From the NCBI RefSeq assembly GCF_025532145.1, contig NZ_ARXS01000003.1, forward strand, positions 124,001 to 188,000: a stretch of 64,000 nt of DNA. Reading direction: 5' to 3'. Positions 20,092-29,292 of the stretch are shown here, one piece after another. The DNA comes from Alloalcanivorax balearicus MACL04 (GTDB lineage: Bacteria > Pseudomonadota > Gammaproteobacteria > Pseudomonadales > Alcanivoracaceae). A program made the position numbers and the translations under genes. Below the pieces are notes generated by a model. That model ran no database searches. It worked only from the letters and a program-made list of their open reading frames with translations, and was not told the origin of the DNA. Each line of letters starts with the position of its first letter. Positions within the stretch are counted from its first letter, which is position 1.

Positions 20092-21213
20092 ATGCCTGTG
20101 CCTTCACCCCGGGTCCTGTACCGGGGGCTGCGGAACCTGTTGCGTTTTCTTGCTCGTCCGGTGCGCCGCGCCGAGGGGCGGGGAGCGCGGGTGATTCAAT
20201 GCTATCGGGGCTATGGTTCGCGTCAGGAGCTGTTTCTCATCGGTCGCGTGTTTCGCCAGCCGGGCCTGGGGCTGGACCTGGCGGAGGGGCCGCTCAACGA
20301 TCTGGTTAACGTGGGGCGGCGCACGGTGCGCTGGGGTATCGGCGGAGCGCGGGTGCGAGTGCGTGCTCTGGGCTCCCGGGACGAAGTGAAAACCGACGGC
20401 GATGGCTACTTCACCGTGCGTCTGCCGATTCAGGACACTCTGCCCGCCGAATCGTCCTGGCAGACCGTGCGGCTGACGCTGTTGCCTGAGCGGGACAATG
20501 ACGAGCCGGCCAACGCGGACGCGAAAGTGTACATTCCGCCCGCGGATGTGGATCTGGCGGTGGTCAGCGATATCGACGATACCGTGATGTTCACCGGCGT
20601 CGCCAACAAGCTGTGGATGTTGTACCGGTTGTTCGTGGAAAAGGCCCGTCATCGCACCGCCTTCCCCGGCGTCTCCGCTTTGTACCGCGCCTTGTTTCAG
20701 GGCCTCGATGGTGAGCGGCGCCGGCCCATGTTGTATGTGTCCCGGGCGCCCTGGACCCTCTATGAAATGCTGTCGGAATTTTTTCACCTCAACCGCATTC
20801 CCCATGGCCCGATTCTGTTCCTGCGTGAATGGGGGCTGACGCTGCAGCGGCCCTGGCCGCGCCGCGCCAAGGATCACAAGGCGTTGCTGATCCGGCGCAT
20901 GATGGCGTTGTATCAGCAACTGCCGTTTGTGCTGATCGGCGACAGCGGCCAGCGCGATCCGGAAGTGTACGCACAGATCGTCGCCGAGCACCCGGGGCGG
21001 GTGAAGGCGATCTACATTCGCCATGTCCATCAGAGTCCGTCCCGGGACCGTGAGATTCACCGGCTGGCGCGTCAGGTATCGGCCCAGGGCTGTGAAATGA
21101 TTCTGGCTCGCAACAGCCTGGAGATGGCCAGCCACGCCCATCGTCTGGGGCTGATCAGCGACGCCGGCCTGCAAGAAGTCCGTGCCGACAGTCAGCGCCG
21201 GCAACAGGACTAG
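20092..21213 (+). CDS. APP1-type phosphatase (DUF2183)
   Basis: Protein of 373 aa with the APP1 phosphatase catalytic domain, known from the yeast actin-patch phosphatidate phosphatase. The motif SDIDDTVMFTG (DxDxT, residues about 160-170) marks a HAD-like active site. YVSRAPWTLYEML and IGDSGQRDPEVYAQIV are the other family blocks. The N-terminal 150 residues contain a beta-rich segment (VKTDGDGYFTVRLP). The ATG at 20092 follows GGGAG at suitable spacing. No signal peptide or clear membrane helix is seen, so the protein is probably cytoplasmic or peripheral. The physiological lipid substrate is unknown. It follows the RimK cluster at 51 bp and may be co-transcribed. Confidence 0.85.
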   Translation: MPVPSPRVLYRGLRNLLRFLARPVRRAEGRGARVIQCYRGYGSRQELFLIGRVFRQPGLGLDLAEGPLNDLVNVGRRTVRWGIGGARVRVRALGSRDEVKTDGDGYFTVRLPIQDTLPAESSWQTVRLTLLPERDNDEPANADAKVYIPPADVDLAVVSDIDDTVMFTGVANKLWMLYRLFVEKARHRTAFPGVSALYRALFQGLDGERRRPMLYVSRAPWTLYEMLSEFFHLNRIPHGPILFLREWGLTLQRPWPRRAKDHKALLIRRMMALYQQLPFVLIGDSGQRDPEVYAQIVAEHPGRVKAIYIRHVHQSPSRDREIHRLARQVSAQGCEMILARNSLEMASHAHRLGLISDAGLQEVRADSQRRQQD

Positions 21214-21274
21214 GCCGACCAGCCAGCCGGCACGGTGACTCTCCCTCCGTTTGCTACAAGCTCCCGCAGATCAT

Positions 21275-21359
21275 GCTACGAAGCCGCTGTGGGAAGCGGC
21301 CTTGGCCGCGAATGCCCCCGGGCCGTTGGCCATTCGCTTGCAAGCAAGCTTCCCACAGC
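21275..21359. repeat. REP-like palindrome
   Basis: GCTGTGGGAAGC (21286-21297) and GCTTCCCACAGC (21348-21359) are perfect complements, with an inner GCGAATG / CATTCGC pair at 21308-21314 and 21331-21337. It begins with the recurring GCTACGAAGCC leader and lies between the APP1 gene and the esterase gene. Confidence 0.75.
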
Positions 21360-21503
21360 AGTCTTGACTCCTTCGCGCAAATATTCAACGCTTGATGAGT
21401 TTTTATTCATCGGATGATGAATAAGACTGCCGGCCGGGCATCGTGTTGCGCGCCGGTCTGGAAACACCACCGAAAAACAACAACGACAATCAGGAGAACA
21501 ACA

Positions 21504-23411
21504 ATGACCAGAAGACCAATGCGGTCCCTGATGATCGCGTTCCTGACCCTGACGGCCGCCGCCATCCCGGCGTTGGCCTGCGCCGGTGCCTGGCAGAACA
21601 ACCTGTCGCTGGGCGGCTTCAACAAGGTGCATCTCTATACCCCGGACAGTGATTCGCTGGTGGGCAACGGCAAGGCGCTGCTGATCGTGCTGCATGGCTG
21701 CACCCAGTCCATTGATGCCTATAAAACCGCCAATCTGGAAGTGGCCGCGGAAGAGTACGGCATGGTGGTGGCGGTGCCGGATGCCATGAACAAGGCGGGT
21801 TTTAGTTGCTGGTCCTACTGGCAGGGCAGCAAGTCCCGGTCCGCCGGTGACTATAAGAACCTGATCAACCTGGCCAATACCCTGTCCGGCGACGCCGCTC
21901 GCGGCATTGATCCGAATCAGGTGTACATCGCCGGGCTGTCCTCCGGCGCGGCTTTCGCCAATACCACCGCCTGTTTGGCACCGGATGTGTTCGCCGGGGT
22001 CGGGGTCAGCGCCGGCCCCAGTGTCGGTACCAGCTCCAGTGGTGCTATCGGGACCTGTGAGCAGGCGGACGTGGAAAGCCGCTGCCGCAACCTCGGTGGC
22101 AGTTATCAAAGCGCCTTCGACACCCAGATCGCTTCGATCGCCCATGGTGACGCCGATACCACCGTGGACACCTGCTATAACCGGCAAAACGCGGAAGGCA
22201 TGGCGGCGCTGTACGGTGTCAGCGAGGTTCCTGGCAGCACCGTGATCAGCGCCGATGGCGGCAGCGCCGAGGAATTCCTGTGGCAGGATGGCCGTGTCTC
22301 CATGCTCTGGTTTCACGGCCTGGATCACTCCTGGTCCGGCGGTCAGGGTGCCTCCGGCAGCTATGTCAGCGGTGCCAGCATCAATTACGCCCGCTATCTC
22401 GGTGGTTTCTTCGCCGGGCACAATGCGCGGATCGACCGTAACCGGGTTCCGACCCTGGTCCAGGTGGATGTCACCGCCAGCGCGGACCGGATTCAGGTCA
22501 GCGGGCAGGCCAGCGATGAGGACGGCTCGGTCAGTGGCGTATCCATCGTCATTGAGGGGGTGAACGGAGGCGGCATGACCCTTTCCGCCGCCACCGACAA
22601 CGAGGGCTATTTCCAGGCCACCAGCGATCCGCTGGCGGATGGCCTGTACACCGTGGCGGTGACCGCCACCGATGACGATGGCGGTGAAAGCGAACCGGCC
22701 ATCCGTACCGTGCGGGTGGGGCCGGAACCGCCTGCCAGTGCTCCGGTACTCAGTGACATCGCGGTGAGCGTGGATGGGCAGTGCGCGACGATCAGTGGCC
22801 AGGTGGTGGACGACAATCAGGATCTGGCCGGGGTGACGGTGACCTTCGCCAGCGGAGCGCTGGCGGCGGAGATCGAGGGTATGCGCTATAGCGCCCGGGC
22901 CTGCGATTTGCCGGGCGGTCCCCAGAACGCCACGGTAACCGCCGAGGACGAAGGCGGGCTGAGCAGCAGCGATCAGATCGACTTCGTTATCGACGCCGGC
23001 CAGGTGGCGACCCTGGATCAGCACATCAGCGCCGGACGGCTGGACTACACCAATTACGCCGATTGCTATCTGGAATACGGCGCGGAGGCGTTCAAGCTGA
23101 ACGAAGCAACGGTCAGTGGCCAATGCCAGTGGCAGGATGATGATGCCAGCTGCGCGGGACCGGTACAGGCCTGTTCCGGATCCGGCGGTGGCGGCGACCC
23201 GGAGCCGCAGCCGGGCGACGAGTGCCAGGCTCAGTCCACTTACAACTACTACCACAAGGTGGCGGGGCGGGCTTACAGCACCGGCAATTACTATGCGCCG
23301 GACTACTTCGCCCAGGGCAGTGATGAACCGATGGCCGGTTCCACCTGGGGGGTGACCGCGTTGTACAGCGAGGATGGCGGTAACGTCTGGCGGCTGGGGG
23401 TGTGTCCCTGA
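21504..23411 (+). CDS. Secreted PHB-depolymerase-family esterase with C-terminal Ig-like modules
   Basis: Extracellular esterase of 635 aa. The ATG at 21504 is preceded by AGGAG and starts a signal peptide (MTRRPMRSLMIAFLTLTAAA, cleavage near ALA-CA). The catalytic domain (residues about 30-310) has the HGCTQS oxyanion segment, nucleophile GLSSGA, the Asp in HGDADTTVD and the His in HGLDHSWSGG, as in the esterase_PHB family. Two or more Ig/FN3-like domains follow (SGQASDEDGSV, SGQVVDDNQDLAG), and the last ~50 residues are Tyr-rich and may bind substrate. Polyhydroxyalkanoate or other polyester hydrolysis is inferred; feruloyl or acetyl-xylan esterase activity is possible for this family. Confidence 0.87.
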   Translation: MTRRPMRSLMIAFLTLTAAAIPALACAGAWQNNLSLGGFNKVHLYTPDSDSLVGNGKALLIVLHGCTQSIDAYKTANLEVAAEEYGMVVAVPDAMNKAGFSCWSYWQGSKSRSAGDYKNLINLANTLSGDAARGIDPNQVYIAGLSSGAAFANTTACLAPDVFAGVGVSAGPSVGTSSSGAIGTCEQADVESRCRNLGGSYQSAFDTQIASIAHGDADTTVDTCYNRQNAEGMAALYGVSEVPGSTVISADGGSAEEFLWQDGRVSMLWFHGLDHSWSGGQGASGSYVSGASINYARYLGGFFAGHNARIDRNRVPTLVQVDVTASADRIQVSGQASDEDGSVSGVSIVIEGVNGGGMTLSAATDNEGYFQATSDPLADGLYTVAVTATDDDGGESEPAIRTVRVGPEPPASAPVLSDIAVSVDGQCATISGQVVDDNQDLAGVTVTFASGALAAEIEGMRYSARACDLPGGPQNATVTAEDEGGLSSSDQIDFVIDAGQVATLDQHISAGRLDYTNYADCYLEYGAEAFKLNEATVSGQCQWQDDDASCAGPVQACSGSGGGGDPEPQPGDECQAQSTYNYYHKVAGRAYSTGNYYAPDYFAQGSDEPMAGSTWGVTALYSEDGGNVWRLGVCP

Positions 23412-23422
23412 AGTGAGACTGA

Positions 23423-23446
23423 CGCCGGGAAAAGCCGGCGGTTGTT
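23423..23446 (+). terminator. Terminator-like hairpin after the esterase gene
   Basis: CGCCGG / CCGGCG stem with a GAAAAG loop followed by GTTGTT, 12 bp after the esterase stop codon and before the TetR gene. Confidence 0.5.
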
Positions 23447-23476
23447 GAACCCGGGGGGCTTGCGTACTATCCGTCC

Positions 23477-24184
23477 ATGACGACCAAGCCCCCCAAGTCC
23501 GCGAAATCCCCCGCCAGAAAGAAAGCCGTGGGCCGCCCGCGTTCCCGCGATGGTGGGGGCAACCGTGACACGCTGATTCTGGACGCCGCCGAGCGTTTGT
23601 TCGCCTACCACGGCTATGACGCCGTCACGTTACGGGCGGTGGCCGGCGAAGCCGATGTCGATCTGGCGCTGATCGGCTATTACTTTGGCGCCAAGCAGAA
23701 GCTGTTCGATACCGTCTTCCAGCGCCGCGCGCGCATTCTCAACGAAGACCGTCTGGCGGCGCTGGCTTCGGCCCGCGCCGAATGCGATCCGATACCGCTG
23801 GAAAGGATCATCGAAGCGTATCTGCGGCCGCTGGAAATGGCTCAGGAAAGCGAGGATCAGGGGTGGCGTAACTATTGCGCGCTGCTGGCCTACGTGAACA
23901 CCTCGCCGGTATGGGGGCCGGTACTGATGAGCCGCCATTTCGACGGTCCCATGGAAGCCTTCGTGGAAGCGTTGGCGGCGGCCCTGCCACGGGCGGAGCG
24001 CGCCGATCTGTACTGGTGCTACCACTTCATGTCCGGTGCCATGTCACTGACGTTCGCCAACACCGGCCGTATCAACGTCATGTCCGGCGGCCTGTGCCGC
24101 TCCGACGACTTCCAGACCGCCTACGACCGCATGATCCCGTTCGTGGTGGCGGGATTCGAACGGGTGTGCGGTCCGCTGAGGTGA
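23477..24184 (+). CDS. TetR/AcrR-family regulator
   Basis: Transcriptional repressor of 235 aa. A basic N-terminal tail (PKSAKSPARKKAVGRPRSR) precedes a TetR helix-turn-helix (ILDAAERLFAYHGYDAVTLRAVAGEADVDLALIGYYFGAK, residues about 33-72, given here as the segment from ILDAA to FGAK). The C-terminal ligand domain has WRNYCALLAYVNTSPVW and a YWCYHFMSGAMSL region like the PsrA-type TetR_C family associated with fatty-acid metabolism. It converges on a rhodanese / acyl-CoA synthetase operon. The ligand and targets are unknown; control of the adjacent esterase or acyl-CoA genes is a guess from position. Confidence 0.85.
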   Translation: MTTKPPKSAKSPARKKAVGRPRSRDGGGNRDTLILDAAERLFAYHGYDAVTLRAVAGEADVDLALIGYYFGAKQKLFDTVFQRRARILNEDRLAALASARAECDPIPLERIIEAYLRPLEMAQESEDQGWRNYCALLAYVNTSPVWGPVLMSRHFDGPMEAFVEALAAALPRAERADLYWCYHFMSGAMSLTFANTGRINVMSGGLCRSDDFQTAYDRMIPFVVAGFERVCGPLR

Positions 24185-24193
24185 GCGCCGGAT

Positions 24194-24592
24194 TCAGTCC
24201 TTCTTGTCCACCGCGCCGCCGGCTTCGCGCCAGGCCTTGAAGCCGCCTTCGATGTCACACACCGGGCCAAAGCCCATCTCCACCAACTGCTGGGTGGCCA
24301 GGGCGGAACGGTGGCCCAGGGCGCAAAACAGGACGAAACGCTGGCCGGTATCGAAAGCCTCCTTGTGATAGGGGGAATCCGGGTCGACCCAGAATTCCAG
24401 CATGCCGCGCGGGCAGTGCAGGGCGCCGGGCACGGTGCCTTCGCGTTGCAGTTCGCGCACGTCACGCAAATCGACGAAGCGGGTGTCGGGATCGTCAAGC
24501 AGCGCCACCGCGTCCTCCGCCGTCAGGGATTCGATGCGGGCCTTGGCCCGCCGTACCAGTTCGTCACTGCTCAGGGTCAGTGTTGTCATCAT
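24194..24592 (-). CDS. Rhodanese-like domain protein
   Basis: Single-domain rhodanese of 132 aa (sulfurtransferase fold). It has the conserved VDLRDVRELQREGTVPGALHCPRGMLEFW entry, here quoted from VDLRD to GALHC, and an active-site loop LFCALGHRSALA with the catalytic Cys. The loop CALGHRS is a six-residue-type pocket compatible with sulfur transfer. It lies 11 bp downstream of the acyl-CoA synthetase gene on the same strand and is probably co-transcribed, though no metabolic link is known to me. Cytoplasmic; no signal peptide. Confidence 0.85.
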   Translation of the reverse strand: MMTTLTLSSDELVRRAKARIESLTAEDAVALLDDPDTRFVDLRDVRELQREGTVPGALHCPRGMLEFWVDPDSPYHKEAFDTGQRFVLFCALGHRSALATQQLVEMGFGPVCDIEGGFKAWREAGGAVDKKD

Positions 24593-24602
24593 TCTCTCCC
24601 GA

Positions 24603-26510
24603 TCATAGAACCTGCCCGGGTCGCGCGACTTCGCCCTCGCGGATCAGCACATCACTGATCTCATCGAGAATGGCCGGGTCGTCGATGGTGGGCGGCAGGG
24701 GAAAATCCTTGCCGTTGACCATCTTACGCAAAGCGGCGCGCAAGGTCTTGCCGGAGCGGGTTTTCGGCAACCGTGGCACGATCAGCGCACGGCGGAAGCA
24801 GGCCACGGCGCCCACCTGGTCGCGGATCAGGGCGATCAGTTCCTGTTCCACCTGTTGTGGCGATTGCGCGACGCCGTCCTTGAGCACCACCAGACCCAGC
24901 GGTACTTCCCCCCGCAGCTCATCGTGGCGGCCCACCACCGCCGATTCCGCCACCGCCGAATGGGTGGCGATGTGCTCCTCCATGATGCCGGTGGAAAGCC
25001 GGTGACCGGCCACGTTGATGACGTCATCGGTGCGGCCCATGATGTGCACGAAACCGTCTTCGTCCAGGTAACCGCCGTCGCCGGTGTGGTAATAGCCGGG
25101 ATAAGTGCGCAAATAGCTTTCCAGATAGCGCGGATGATCGTTCCAAAGTGTTTGCGCGCAGCCCGGTGGCAGCGGCAGACGCAACACGATGTCCCCTTCC
25201 TGGTTGGGCGGCAGCGGCTGGCCATCCTCGCCGAGCACTTCCACCAGATAACCGGGTACCGCCCGGTTGGTGGAACCATTGCGCACTTCCCGTTCGCCGA
25301 GGCCGGCGCAGGGGGCGGTCACCGGCCAGCCGGTCTCGGTCTGCCACCAGTGGTCATACACCGGCCGCCCGGTGAGATCACTGAGCCACTGATAGGTGGG
25401 GGTATCCAGCTTCTCGCCAGCCACGAATAAATGTTTGAGCGTGTCGATCCGGTAGCGTTGGAACAACCGGCCTTCGGGATCTTCCTTTCGCATGGCGCGG
25501 AACGCGGTGGGCGCGGCGAACAGGCCGTTGACGCCGTACTCTTCCACCAGACGCCAGTAGGCGCCGGCGTCCGGCGTCTTCACCGGCTTGCCTTCGAACA
25601 TCACCGTGGTACAGCCGCCCAGCAGCGGCGCGTAGACGATAAACGAGTGGCCCACCACCCAGCCCACGTCGGAACAGCCCCACCAGATTTCTCCGGCTTC
25701 CATGCCATAGACATTGCGCAGTGAGTAGAGCAGCGCGACGGCATGGCCGCCGTGGTCGCGGACGATACCCTTGGGCTTACCGGTGGTGCCGGAGGTGTAC
25801 ATGATATAGAGCGGGTGGTTGGCGTTGAGCGGCGTGGGCGGCACCGGATCGCTGCCATCAACGGTGGCCCGCCAATCGAGAAACCCGTATTGCCGCAGTT
25901 CCGCCGTTGCCGTTTCGCGCTGCAGCACCAGGACCTGATCGACGCGATGCTGGCACTGTCGCAGAGCGCCATGAACCAGTGGTGTGTAGGGAATCACGCG
26001 ATCGATCTCGATGCCACAGGAGGCGGTCAGGATCACCTTGGGCCTGGCGTCGTCGATGCGCACCGCCAGCTCGTTGGCGGCGAAACCGCCGAACACCACC
26101 GAATGCACGGCGCCAATGCGGGCGCAGGCAAGCATGGCCATGGCCGCTTCCGGCACCATCGGCATATAGATCACCACCCCATCGCCGGCGCCGACACCAA
26201 GACGGGTGAGCGCACCGGCCAGCTCCGCCACCCGCGCCAACAGCTGATTGTAGGTGAAACGTTGGCGGACGCCGGTGACCGGGGAATCGAAGATTAGCGC
26301 ATCCTGCTCACCCCGGCCCTGTTCCACCTGATGGTCCAGAGCCAGATAGCAGGTGTTCAGGCGGCCATCGCCGAACCAGCGGTGAGTGCCGTCGTCCAGG
26401 GTTTCCAGGATGCGTGTGGGCGGCTGGTACCAGGCCACGTTGCGGGCCTGTTCGGCCCAAAAGGTTTCCGGTTGTTGGCGGGCCTGCTGAAAGGCATTCC
26501 GATAGCTCAT
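24603..26510 (-). CDS. prpE: Propionyl-CoA synthetase-like acyl-CoA ligase
   Basis: AMP-forming acyl-CoA synthetase of 635 aa activating short-chain acids. The N-terminal ACAS extension is followed by the P-loop-like YTSGTTGKPKGIVRD, the WWQTETGWP motif and the C-terminal Lys in PKTRSGKTLRAAL that is acetylated in Acs/PrpE enzymes. Overall sequence looks closer to PrpE (propionate--CoA ligase) than AcsA, but no prpBCD methylcitrate genes are adjacent, so acetate or other short acids are possible. The start is at the ATG at 26510 (MSYRNAFQ); the open frame runs 83 codons further upstream into repeat DNA that has no family resemblance. Confidence 0.85.
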   Translation of the reverse strand: MSYRNAFQQARQQPETFWAEQARNVAWYQPPTRILETLDDGTHRWFGDGRLNTCYLALDHQVEQGRGEQDALIFDSPVTGVRQRFTYNQLLARVAELAGALTRLGVGAGDGVVIYMPMVPEAAMAMLACARIGAVHSVVFGGFAANELAVRIDDARPKVILTASCGIEIDRVIPYTPLVHGALRQCQHRVDQVLVLQRETATAELRQYGFLDWRATVDGSDPVPPTPLNANHPLYIMYTSGTTGKPKGIVRDHGGHAVALLYSLRNVYGMEAGEIWWGCSDVGWVVGHSFIVYAPLLGGCTTVMFEGKPVKTPDAGAYWRLVEEYGVNGLFAAPTAFRAMRKEDPEGRLFQRYRIDTLKHLFVAGEKLDTPTYQWLSDLTGRPVYDHWWQTETGWPVTAPCAGLGEREVRNGSTNRAVPGYLVEVLGEDGQPLPPNQEGDIVLRLPLPPGCAQTLWNDHPRYLESYLRTYPGYYHTGDGGYLDEDGFVHIMGRTDDVINVAGHRLSTGIMEEHIATHSAVAESAVVGRHDELRGEVPLGLVVLKDGVAQSPQQVEQELIALIRDQVGAVACFRRALIVPRLPKTRSGKTLRAALRKMVNGKDFPLPPTIDDPAILDEISDVLIREGEVARPGQVL

Positions 26511-26851
26511 TTCCGATTCCTTGCCGTTTTTTGTTTTGCGGCGCGCGGGGGGGGGTCGGCACGCCGTGCTGTTATCCAAGCACCGGAGCTGTCGGGATGC
26601 CAGTAGACGATGGTCGGTTTCGGGCCAGCCCTGGAAAAATACAATCAGAATGGTGGCGGAGCAGGGGGCTCTTGCCGGGGAGAATCGGCGGTCAGAATTC
26701 CAGGACACGCTACAAGCACGTCCATGTGGGCTCGTGTTTGCCCTTCCCTGGCCAAACACGGTCCTGGAATTCTGACCACCGATTCTCTACAAGCTCTGAA
26801 ACCGCCCGCTTCGAATCAACCGTCGGACCATTATGGCCTGGTGTGTCGGAT
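26511..26851. other. Intergenic region holding long-hairpin element
   Basis: Gap of 341 bp between the acyl-CoA synthetase start and the SDR stop, both on the minus strand. It contains hairpin element copy A (26681-26786) and a G-run at 26547-26555. Small reading frames here are repeat-derived. The promoter for the synthetase should lie near 26520-26600, but no convincing hexamers were found. Confidence 0.6.
26681..26786. repeat. Long hairpin element, copy A
   Basis: 26-bp arms at 26681-26706 and 26761-26786 pair with one mismatch around a 54-nt spacer. The inner end of each arm holds the family core TTCCAGGAC / GTCCTGGAA. Flanks CTCTTGCCGGGG and CTCTACAAGCTCTGAAACC match those of copy C. 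It is the most diverged copy, with the longest loop. Confidence 0.85.
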
Positions 26852-27592
26852 CTAGATCACGCCACCATTGGCGCGCAGGACCTGGCCGTTGACCCAGCCG
26901 CCATCGGCGCCGACCAGGAACGCCACGGTGCCGGCGATATCCCTTGGCGTGCCGAGCCGTTCCATGGGGCTGAGTTTCGCCAGCCGTTCCACCAGCTCCT
27001 CCGATTTGCCTTCCAGGAACAGATCGGTGGCGGTGGGGCCCGGGGCTACCGCATTGACGGTGATGTCACGGCCACGCAGTTCCTTGGCGAGAATGCCGGT
27101 GAGGGTTTCCACCGCCGCTTTGGTGGCGGCGTAAACGCCGTAGTTTTCCAGCTTCAGGCCGACCACGCTGGTGGAGAAATTGACGATGCGGCCTCCCTCG
27201 CGCAGGCGCCGCGATGCCTGGCGCAACGTATTCAGAGTGCCCTTGAGATTGATGGCGATCTGGGTGTCCACCAGTTCGTCGTCGCCGTCGGCCAGTGACG
27301 CCAGCTTGAGGATGCCGGCGTTGTTGATCAGCACGTCGACACCACCGAACGCCGTTTCGGTGGCATCAAACAGGCGCGCCACCGCCTCCGGGTCACTGAC
27401 ATCGGCCTTGACCGGCAGGGCGGTGCCGCCGGCCTGCTCGATTTTCGCCGCCAGGGCTTCCGCCGCCTGGGCACTGGCGGCGTAGTTGATCACCACGGCA
27501 TGGCCATCGGCGGCCAGACGTTCGGCAATGGCGGCACCGATACCTCGGGAGGCGCCGGTGACAATGGCAACGTTCTGATGGGGAGCGGACAT
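26852..27592 (-). CDS. SDR-family NAD(P)-dependent oxidoreductase
   Basis: Classical short-chain dehydrogenase/reductase of 246 aa. The N-terminal nucleotide motif VTGASRGIGAAIAERL (TGxxxGxG), NNAGIL and the catalytic triad Ser...Tyr-x-x-x-Lys (FSTSVVGL ... YAATKAAVE) are all present, as is the PGPTATDLF loop. It resembles FabG-type or glucose/3-oxoacyl reductases, but no fatty-acid genes are adjacent. The ATG at 27592 is chosen because homology begins there (MSAPHQNVAIVTG); 16 more open codons upstream look spurious. The substrate is undetermined. Confidence 0.87.
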   Translation of the reverse strand: MSAPHQNVAIVTGASRGIGAAIAERLAADGHAVVINYAASAQAAEALAAKIEQAGGTALPVKADVSDPEAVARLFDATETAFGGVDVLINNAGILKLASLADGDDELVDTQIAINLKGTLNTLRQASRRLREGGRIVNFSTSVVGLKLENYGVYAATKAAVETLTGILAKELRGRDITVNAVAPGPTATDLFLEGKSEELVERLAKLSPMERLGTPRDIAGTVAFLVGADGGWVNGQVLRANGGVI

Positions 27593-27740
27593 GCAGGTTC
27601 TCCTTGATCGGTTTATGCGGGAAACCGGGACACCATACACCTGTGTGCAGAGCGAATAATCAGGAGAAATTCGATATCACTGTTCATGATTTTTGAACAG
27701 TAGAGGAACAATCAGACCGGATAGTGGATGGTGAGGGAGT

Positions 27741-27770
27741 CGCTCGCGGCGGGGCAAGGCGCCGCGAGCG
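27741..27770 (-). terminator. Hairpin downstream of rhlE
   Basis: A perfect 11-bp stem CGCTCGCGGCG / CGCCGCGAGCG with an 8-nt loop starts 10 bp past the rhlE stop codon on the minus strand. No T-tract follows. Confidence 0.5.
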
Positions 27771-27779
27771 TGGGTTCGA

Positions 27780-29150
27780 TCAGCCGCGGCTGGCGCGATT
27801 GCCGCCGTTGCCGCTGCGTTGGCCACCACCACCACCACCGCCACTGCGGCGGCGCCGGCGTGGCGCCGGTTTGCCGTCGGCACTGCGGGGCGCGGAGCGA
27901 CGCTGGCCGCCCTTGTTGGGAGAGGCACTGTCGGAACGGGGGCCAGAGCGAGAGCCGGAGCGGGAACCATTGGGACGGGAACGCGGCTCCCTCTCATCAG
28001 GGATATCGGCCACCGCCGGCGGCTCGAAGTTGTCCACCTGGCGGCGTTCGATGGGCTGCTTGATCAGCCGCTCGATGCCCTTGAGCAGTTTCTGGTCCTC
28101 GCCGCTGACCAGGGACACCGCTTCGCCGTCGGCGCCGGCGCGGCCGGTGCGGCCGATCCGGTGTACGTAGTCCTCGGCCACGTTGGGCAGATCGAAGTTC
28201 ACTACCTGCGGCAACTGGTCGATGTCCAGACCTCGGGCGGCGATGTCGGTGGCCACCAGGGCGCGCACGTCACCGCTTTTGAATCCGGCCAGGGCGCGGG
28301 TGCGGGCGTTCTGGCTCTTGTTGCCATGGATTGCGACGGCCTCGATGCCGGCACTTTCCAATTGCTTGGCCAGGCGGTTGGCACCGTGTTTGGTACGGGT
28401 GAACACCAGCACCTGGAACCATTGCTGCTCGCCGATAAGATGGGTGAGCAGCGCTGCCTTGTGCCGTTTGTCCACGGTCACCACCCATTGACGCACCCGT
28501 TCGGCGGTGCTGTTGCGCGGGCTGATGTCGATTTCCTTGGGGCTGCGTACCAGGGTCTTCGCCAGCGTCCGGATCTCATTGGAGAAGGTGGCGGAGAACA
28601 TCAGCGTCTGCCGCTGCTTCGGCAGCAGCCGCAGTACCTTGCGGATGTCGTGGATGAAGCCCATGTCGAGCATCCGGTCCGCTTCATCCAGTACCAGGAT
28701 TTCCAACTGATCGAAGGACATCGCCTTTTGCTGATACAGGTCCAGCAGCCGTCCGGGGGTGGCCACCAACACATCCACACCGCCGCGCAGACGGTTGATC
28801 TGCGGGTTGATGTTGACGCCGCCGAACACCACGGCGGAGCGCAGCGCTGGCAAATATTTGCCGTACTCAGCCACGCTTTCACCGACCTGAGCGGCCAGTT
28901 CACGGGTGGGGGTCAGCACCAGCGCGCGCACCTGGCGGCTGGCGGCCGGCTTGCCCGGCTCCAGCCGTTGCAACAACGGCAGGGTGAAACCGGCGGTCTT
29001 GCCGGTGCCGGTCTGGGCGGCGGCCATCACATCACTGCCACCCAGAACCGCGGGAATGGCTTGCGCCTGAATCGGCGAGGGACGGTCGTAACCCTGTTCG
29101 GCCACGGCACGCAAAAGGGGATCGATCAATCCGAGGGACTGGAAATCCAT
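27780..29150 (-). CDS. rhlE: DEAD-box RNA helicase RhlE
   Basis: ATP-dependent RNA helicase of 456 aa for ribosome assembly and RNA turnover. The Q motif ([14 protein letters not shown]), motif I (AQTGTGKT), Ia (PTRELAAQ), II (DEAD), III (SAT) and VI ([10 protein letters not shown]) are intact in the first 370 residues. The C-terminal tail of ~80 residues is basic and Gly/Arg-rich ([17 protein letters not shown]), typical of RhlE RNA-binding tails. The start [13 protein letters not shown] matches the family. It is monocistronic by spacing, with a strong hairpin just after the stop. Confidence 0.93.
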   Translation of the reverse strand: MDFQSLGLIDPLLRAVAEQGYDRPSPIQAQAIPAVLGGSDVMAAAQTGTGKTAGFTLPLLQRLEPGKPAASRQVRALVLTPTRELAAQVGESVAEYGKYLPALRSAVVFGGVNINPQINRLRGGVDVLVATPGRLLDLYQQKAMSFDQLEILVLDEADRMLDMGFIHDIRKVLRLLPKQRQTLMFSATFSNEIRTLAKTLVRSPKEIDISPRNSTAERVRQWVVTVDKRHKAALLTHLIGEQQWFQVLVFTRTKHGANRLAKQLESAGIEAVAIHGNKSQNARTRALAGFKSGDVRALVATDIAARGLDIDQLPQVVNFDLPNVAEDYVHRIGRTGRAGADGEAVSLVSGEDQKLLKGIERLIKQPIERRQVDNFEPPAVADIPDEREPRSRPNGSRSGSRSGPRSDSASPNKGGQRRSAPRSADGKPAPRRRRRSGGGGGGGQRSGNGGNRASRG

Positions 29151-29292
29151 AGGGGGTATCTTCGGAGTTAAGGAAGGGAAGCAATAAAGGCGCGAAGGTT
29201 ACCTGATTGGCGCCCGGGGCACGAGGACTTTATCTCCCGTGATGGCCGGAAAAGGCCCGTGGGGAGGGTGATTGGGCCACAAACGGGGCCAT

